Source: Comamonas resistens
GTDB taxonomy: Bacteria; Pseudomonadota; Gammaproteobacteria; Burkholderiales; Burkholderiaceae_C
DNA length: 64,000 nt
NCBI RefSeq assembly: GCF_030064165.1
Contig: NZ_CP125947.1
Location: forward strand, 806,001 to 870,000
Reading direction: 5' to 3'
In this document: positions 58,088-64,000 of the stretch, one piece after another
Layout of the letters: the number at the start of each line of letters is the position of its first letter
Position numbering within the stretch: position 1 is the stretch's first letter
Position numbers and translations under genes: made by a program
The notes under the pieces: generated by a model
Database searches by the model: none
What the model saw: the letters and a program-made list of their open reading frames with translations, nothing else
What the model was told of the DNA's origin: nothing

Positions 58088-58110
58088 AGGTCTCTTCGGA
58101 GGCCTTTTTT
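58088..58110 (+). terminator. Terminator after tRNA-Thr
   Basis: AGGTCTC (58088-58094) pairs with GAGGCCT (58099-58105) around TTCG, with one G-T pair, then T to 58110. Confidence 0.88.
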
Positions 58111-58131
58111 GTTTTCTGGCCTCGGCTGGCT

Positions 58132-58437
58132 TCAGCCCTGAACCTTGATGCGGATGCTGGCTACGTTCCAGCCCTTGCTGCGCAAATGGGCGGCCATGGC
58201 CGGCAGCAACTGGCGCACCTTGGCCGCTGCGGCATTGTTCTTGACCAGCAGGCACCAGCAATCACCCTCGATAGGGCCAGCCTGAAGACTGGCACGCAGC
58301 ATGGGTGGAATCAGGGGCTGCACGGCCTTGAGTCGCCTGCTGGAGTCCTGAGTCAGCGCCGCCAGCTTGGCCAAGGTGGGTGAAGACTCCACGGCAGTGA
58401 TGGCTGTGACGGCGTGATGGCGGCGAACAATGGTCAT
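58132..58437 (-). CDS. DUF721/DciA-family protein
   Basis: A 101-residue protein. The pattern LQAGPIEGDCWCLLVKNNAAAAKVRQLLPAMAAHLRSKGWNVASIRIKV fits the DUF721 (DciA-like) domain, whose characterised member loads the replicative helicase DnaB in bacteria lacking DnaC. The gene lies divergent from secA, a placement I associate with DciA in Burkholderiales. The start at 58437 is a best guess; a TTG 69 bp further out would add 23 poorly conserved residues. Confidence 0.7.
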   Translation of the reverse strand: MTIVRRHHAVTAITAVESSPTLAKLAALTQDSSRRLKAVQPLIPPMLRASLQAGPIEGDCWCLLVKNNAAAAKVRQLLPAMAAHLRSKGWNVASIRIKVQG

Positions 58438-58737
58438 GGCGGCGGCAGACTGATGGGCAGAAGGCAGCTTATCCCAGAGCGGATGGCCTGCAGGCCTGCA
58501 GGGCAAGGGCGAATGCCCTGTCCAGGCGCAAAAACAGCGAAAAACCTAGGGTGGCTTGCGCGGTTAGAATCATTTTTTGGTCCGTGTTTCAGTTTTTGGC
58601 AGTTCAGGCCGGCTTTAATGGTTAAAGCAGGCTCTTGATTGCCGCTGGGACGGCCCCATTTGAATACCAACAATCAAGGGATTCTGGGCATCGTGCTCTA
58701 CGTCTGTGACGCATGAGAGCAGGGTGTCTTTGCACGC

Positions 58738-61497
<2,760 letters not shown>

Positions 61498-61588
61498 CCC
61501 TCTGAGCGGCTTTGCCGCTTCCCCCTGGAAGGGGGACGACGCCCTCGCCGCGAGGCGGCTCTTGCTTGGCGTCTCTGACTTGGGTCAG
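61498..61588 (+). repeat. Multi-hairpin intergenic element, copy C
   Basis: AGCGGC/GCCGCT around TTT (61505-61519), CCCCC/GGGGG (61521-61535), GACGCC/GGCGTC (61538-61543 with 61568-61573), inner GCCGC/GCGGC, and CTGAC/GTCAG (61575-61579 with 61584-61588). Several stems differ from copy A by paired changes. Confidence 0.87.
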
Positions 61589-61610
61589 CGATTTGGCGGA
61601 GCGCAAACAC

Positions 61611-61632
61611 AACACGGGCTGAGGCCCGTGTT
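61611..61632 (+). terminator. Hairpin downstream of secA, possible terminator
   Basis: AACACGGGC (61611-61619) pairs with GCCCGTGTT (61624-61632) around TGAG. The T tract that follows is broken by GCG, so termination efficiency is uncertain. Confidence 0.6.
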
Positions 61633-61738
61633 TGCGTTTGTGCAGTGGCTTTTTACTCGGGCAATCTCAACAAAGCCCGGCAAGGCTTGGATTGTTCCGA
61701 TAATGGAGCGCGTTTTCTCAATCACAAGGACTTTTGCA

Positions 61739-62968
61739 ATGCCCGTGAATCTCTCCGCTCCTGTTGCTGCTGATCTGCTGGCGATCAACGGCGTTCGCAT
61801 CGGCATCGCCGAAGCTGGTGTGCGCAAGGCCAATCGCAAGGACCTGACCGTGTTCCTGCTCGATGAAGGTGTGTCGGTTGCGGGTGTGTTCACGCAGAAC
61901 CGTTTTTGCGCTGCGCCGGTGCAGATTTGCCGCGAGCATCTGGCGGCGGGCAGCGGCATCCGCGCCATGGTCATCAACACCGGCAATGCCAATGCCGGCA
62001 CTGGCGCTGCGGGTCTGGCCAATGCACGTGCCACCTGCGCTGCGCTGGCCAAGGAGCTGGAGCTGAATGCGGGCCAGATCCTGCCTTTTTCCACCGGCGT
62101 GATCATGGAAGAGCTGCCCGTGGATCGCATCGTGGCCGGCTTGCCCAAGGCCATCGCTGCTGCCAAGGCCGATAACTGGGCTACAGCTGCCGAAGGCATC
62201 ATGACCACCGACACTCTGCCCAAGGCTTTCAGCCGCAGCGTGAGCATCGGTGGCAAGACGGTTGCCATCACCGGCATCAGCAAGGGCGCGGGCATGATTC
62301 GCCCCAATATGGCGACCATGCTGGGTTTTCTGGCCACCGATGCGGCGATTGCTCCCGAGCTGCTGCAACCCCTGGTCAAGGAGCTGGCCGACGGCTCCTT
62401 CAATCGTGTGACGATTGACGGCGACACATCGACCAATGACTCCTTTGTGCTGATCGCCACCCACAAGGCGGGCAATGCACAGATCACGACGCTCTCCAGC
62501 GCCGAAGGCGAGCAGCTCAAGGCTGCGCTGCTGGAAGTGGCGCAAAAACTAGCTCAAGCCATTGTGCGCGATGGCGAAGGAGCTACCAAATTCATCAGTG
62601 TCAAGGTCGAAGGAGGCAAGAGCGAGGAAGAGTGCCGTCTGGTTGCTTATTCCATCGCTCACTCGCCCCTGGTCAAGACAGCTTTCTTTGCCTCCGACCC
62701 CAACCTGGGTCGTATCCTGGCGGCGGTGGGCTATGCTGGCATTGCCGATCTGGATCAGACCCAAATCGATCTGTATCTGGATGACGTGCATGTGGTGATC
62801 GACGGTGGCCGCAACCCTTCCTACAAGGAAGAAGATGGCCAGCGCGTGATGAAGCAGCAGGAAATCTCGGTGCGTGTGCTGCTGGGCCGTGGCAATGCAG
62901 CGCAGACCGTGTGGACCTGTGATCTGAGTCACGAGTATGTGACGATCAACGCTGATTATCGTTCCTAG
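61739..62968 (+). CDS. argJ: Bifunctional ornithine acetyltransferase / N-acetylglutamate synthase
   Basis: A 409-residue ArgJ of the arginine pathway. It moves the acetyl group from N-acetylornithine to glutamate. The precursor cuts itself before Thr193 in [10 protein letters not shown], which then becomes the catalytic N-terminal residue of the beta chain. [15 protein letters not shown] and the C-terminal [19 protein letters not shown] are conserved. ATG 61739 has AAGGA upstream; the longer open frame that begins inside secA is not coding there. The gene is followed by copy D of the structured repeat. Confidence 0.97.
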   Translation: MPVNLSAPVAADLLAINGVRIGIAEAGVRKANRKDLTVFLLDEGVSVAGVFTQNRFCAAPVQICREHLAAGSGIRAMVINTGNANAGTGAAGLANARATCAALAKELELNAGQILPFSTGVIMEELPVDRIVAGLPKAIAAAKADNWATAAEGIMTTDTLPKAFSRSVSIGGKTVAITGISKGAGMIRPNMATMLGFLATDAAIAPELLQPLVKELADGSFNRVTIDGDTSTNDSFVLIATHKAGNAQITTLSSAEGEQLKAALLEVAQKLAQAIVRDGEGATKFISVKVEGGKSEEECRLVAYSIAHSPLVKTAFFASDPNLGRILAAVGYAGIADLDQTQIDLYLDDVHVVIDGGRNPSYKEEDGQRVMKQQEISVRVLLGRGNAAQTVWTCDLSHEYVTINADYRS

Positions 62969-62972
62969 TCAC

Positions 62973-63083
62973 CCCCTGAGCGGCTTTGCCGCTTCCCCCT
63001 CTCTGGCGCTTTGCGCCGGAGGGGGACGATACCTTCGCTGCGCGGCGGCGCTTGCTCGGTATCTCTGGCTTGGCTTGCGCCAG
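62973..63083 (+). repeat. Multi-hairpin intergenic element, copy D
   Basis: GCGGC/GCCGC (62980-62992), CCCCC/GGGGG (62995-62999 with 63021-63025) with an extra GGCGC/GCGCC hairpin inserted between (63005-63017), GATACC/GGTATC (63028-63033 with 63058-63063) enclosing GCTGC/GCGGC, and CTGGC/GCCAG (63065-63069 with 63079-63083) followed by TTTT. Confidence 0.87.
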
Positions 63084-63122
63084 TTTTATGCCTCGCAGGC
63101 CATGATTTGCGCTTCAAATTGA

Positions 63123-63203
63123 GAAGCTGCTAACGCTTGCTTGTATTGGATCTCAGTCATATTTGTTGCTGAAACCAATCAATACCAAGCGCAGGCAGCT
63201 ATA
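63123..63203. repeat. Paired-arm dispersed repeat upstream of the DUF815 gene
   Basis: AGCTGCTAACGCTTGCTTGT on the left and, inverted, a GCGCAGGCAGCT arm on the right (to about 63203) form an inverted pair with about 40 bp between. TATTG and CAATA extend the inner ends. The architecture resembles 8726-8809. Confidence 0.6.
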
Positions 63204-63224
63204 AAAACAGATGGAGATACTGCC

Positions 63225-64000
63225 GTGCAAGATGTGATGAACCCTTTGGAGCGCTTGGTCGAGCGTGCCGAGCAATTGATGCAGCGCATCGAATCCGTGC
63301 TGCCTCAGCCCCTGCAAGCGCCTGCCGACTGGAATGACGCCATTGCCTGGCGCTACCGCAAGCGCTCCAATGGCTGCGGTGTGCTGGAGCCGGTGCGCCA
63401 TGTGGGTGCCATGCAGCTTTCCGATCTGCAGAACATCGATGTGCAAAAGGAAAAGATTGCACGCAACACCGAGCAGTTTGTCAGCGGTCGCACGGCCAAC
63501 AACGTGCTGCTCACGGGCGCGCGCGGTACGGGCAAGTCTTCGCTGATCCGCGCCTGCCTGCACAGCTATGCACCCCAGGGCCTGCGTCTGATCGAAGTGG
63601 ACAAGGTCGATCTGACCGATCTGCCCGATATCGTTGACGTGGTGGCGGGCCGGAGCGAGAAGTTCATCATCTATTGCGACGACCTGAGCTTCGAAGAAGG
63701 CGAGCCCGGCTACAAGGCCATGAAGTCCATGCTGGACGGCTCCGTCTCGGCTGCCACGCCGAACGTCCTGGTCTACGCGACCAGCAACCGCCGTCATCTG
63801 CTGCCCGAGTACATGACGGACAACCTGACCCAATCCAAGGGCGAGAACGGTGAGATCCATCCCGGCGAGGTGGTGGAGGAGAAGATTTCCCTGTCCGAGC
63901 GCTTTGGCTTGTGGGTGAGCTTCTATCCTTTCAGTCAGGACGAGTACCTGCGCGTTGTGGCGCAGTGGCTGTCGGCTCTGGGCATGGACGAGGCCACGAT
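63225..64000 (+). CDS. DUF815 family AAA+ ATPase, cut by the window edge
   Basis: About 258 codons are visible and the frame is still open at 64000, so the C-terminus is missing. The protein is a P-loop ATPase of the DUF815 family. Walker A is GARGTGKS (residues 98-105), Walker B is FIIYCDDLSFE and a sensor-like YATSNRRHLLPEYM follows. The family function is unknown. The GTG at 63225 has GGAGA upstream; an in-frame ATG lies at 63237. It follows argJ, an arrangement I recall from other betaproteobacteria. Confidence 0.88.
   Translation, partial: MQDVMNPLERLVERAEQLMQRIESVLPQPLQAPADWNDAIAWRYRKRSNGCGVLEPVRHVGAMQLSDLQNIDVQKEKIARNTEQFVSGRTANNVLLTGARGTGKSSLIRACLHSYAPQGLRLIEVDKVDLTDLPDIVDVVAGRSEKFIIYCDDLSFEEGEPGYKAMKSMLDGSVSAATPNVLVYATSNRRHLLPEYMTDNLTQSKGENGEIHPGEVVEEKISLSERFGLWVSFYPFSQDEYLRVVAQWLSALGMDEAT

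Overview
The window is a stretch of GC-rich chromosome from a betaproteobacterium of the Comamonadaceae, most likely Comamonas (C. testosteroni group). I infer this from the gene order (mla genes-ibaG-murA-his, tatABC, petABC-sspAB, secA-argJ), from the protein sequences and from the short dispersed repeats typical of that family. It is almost entirely coding. I saw no rRNA, prophage, CRISPR array or complete insertion sequence. One tRNA (Thr, anticodon TGT) is present.

Layout: 87-2142 holds a 3-oxoadipyl-CoA thiolase gene (minus strand) and a REP-associated transposase (RAYT). 2325-8634 is gltBD (glutamate synthase), closed by a terminator, followed by a convergent DUF3293 gene. 9574-22122 is a complete pelABCDEFG cluster for the cationic biofilm polysaccharide Pel, seven tightly packed genes behind an AT-rich leader. 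22343-24713 encodes a polar amino acid ABC transporter. 24939-28921 is mlaFEDACB (outer-membrane lipid asymmetry), then an ABC-2 exporter pair, an IbaG-like BolA protein and murA. 32437-44288 carries histidine biosynthesis (hisG, hisD, hisC, hisB, hisH, hisA, hisF, hisI, hisE). This cluster is interrupted between hisD and hisC by a lipoprotein gene, a beta-lactamase-fold gene on the other strand and a PIN-domain toxin-antitoxin pair, and between hisA and hisF by a sugar mutarotase gene. 44461-49258 has a patatin-like protein, a HIT hydrolase, tatABC and a DegS-like protease. 49624-53643 has an MHS-type transporter, a Nif3-like protein, pdxA and mscL. 53793-57918 is the cytochrome bc1 complex (petABC) with sspAB. 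The right end has tRNA-Thr, a DciA-like gene, secA, argJ and a DUF815 ATPase cut by the window edge.

The coding content is mostly envelope and housekeeping: nitrogen assimilation, histidine and arginine synthesis, Tat and Sec export, respiration, envelope lipid maintenance and peptidoglycan precursor synthesis. The accessory block is Pel: PelF polymerises, PelD-PelE-PelG move the chain across the inner membrane, PelA trims and deacetylates it, and PelB-PelC export it.

The least explained signal is in the spaces between genes. Four copies of a multi-hairpin element of about 80-110 bp sit directly downstream of four genes, in the same orientation as those genes, and several stems show compensatory base changes between copies. 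A second, 76-bp palindrome-ended element occurs twice in opposite orientations at about 76% identity. A third family has arms of the type ATAGC-N5-GCGCT, singly or as inverted pairs. One such pair forms the 3' end of the DUF3293 gene and another arm contains the hisH start codon.
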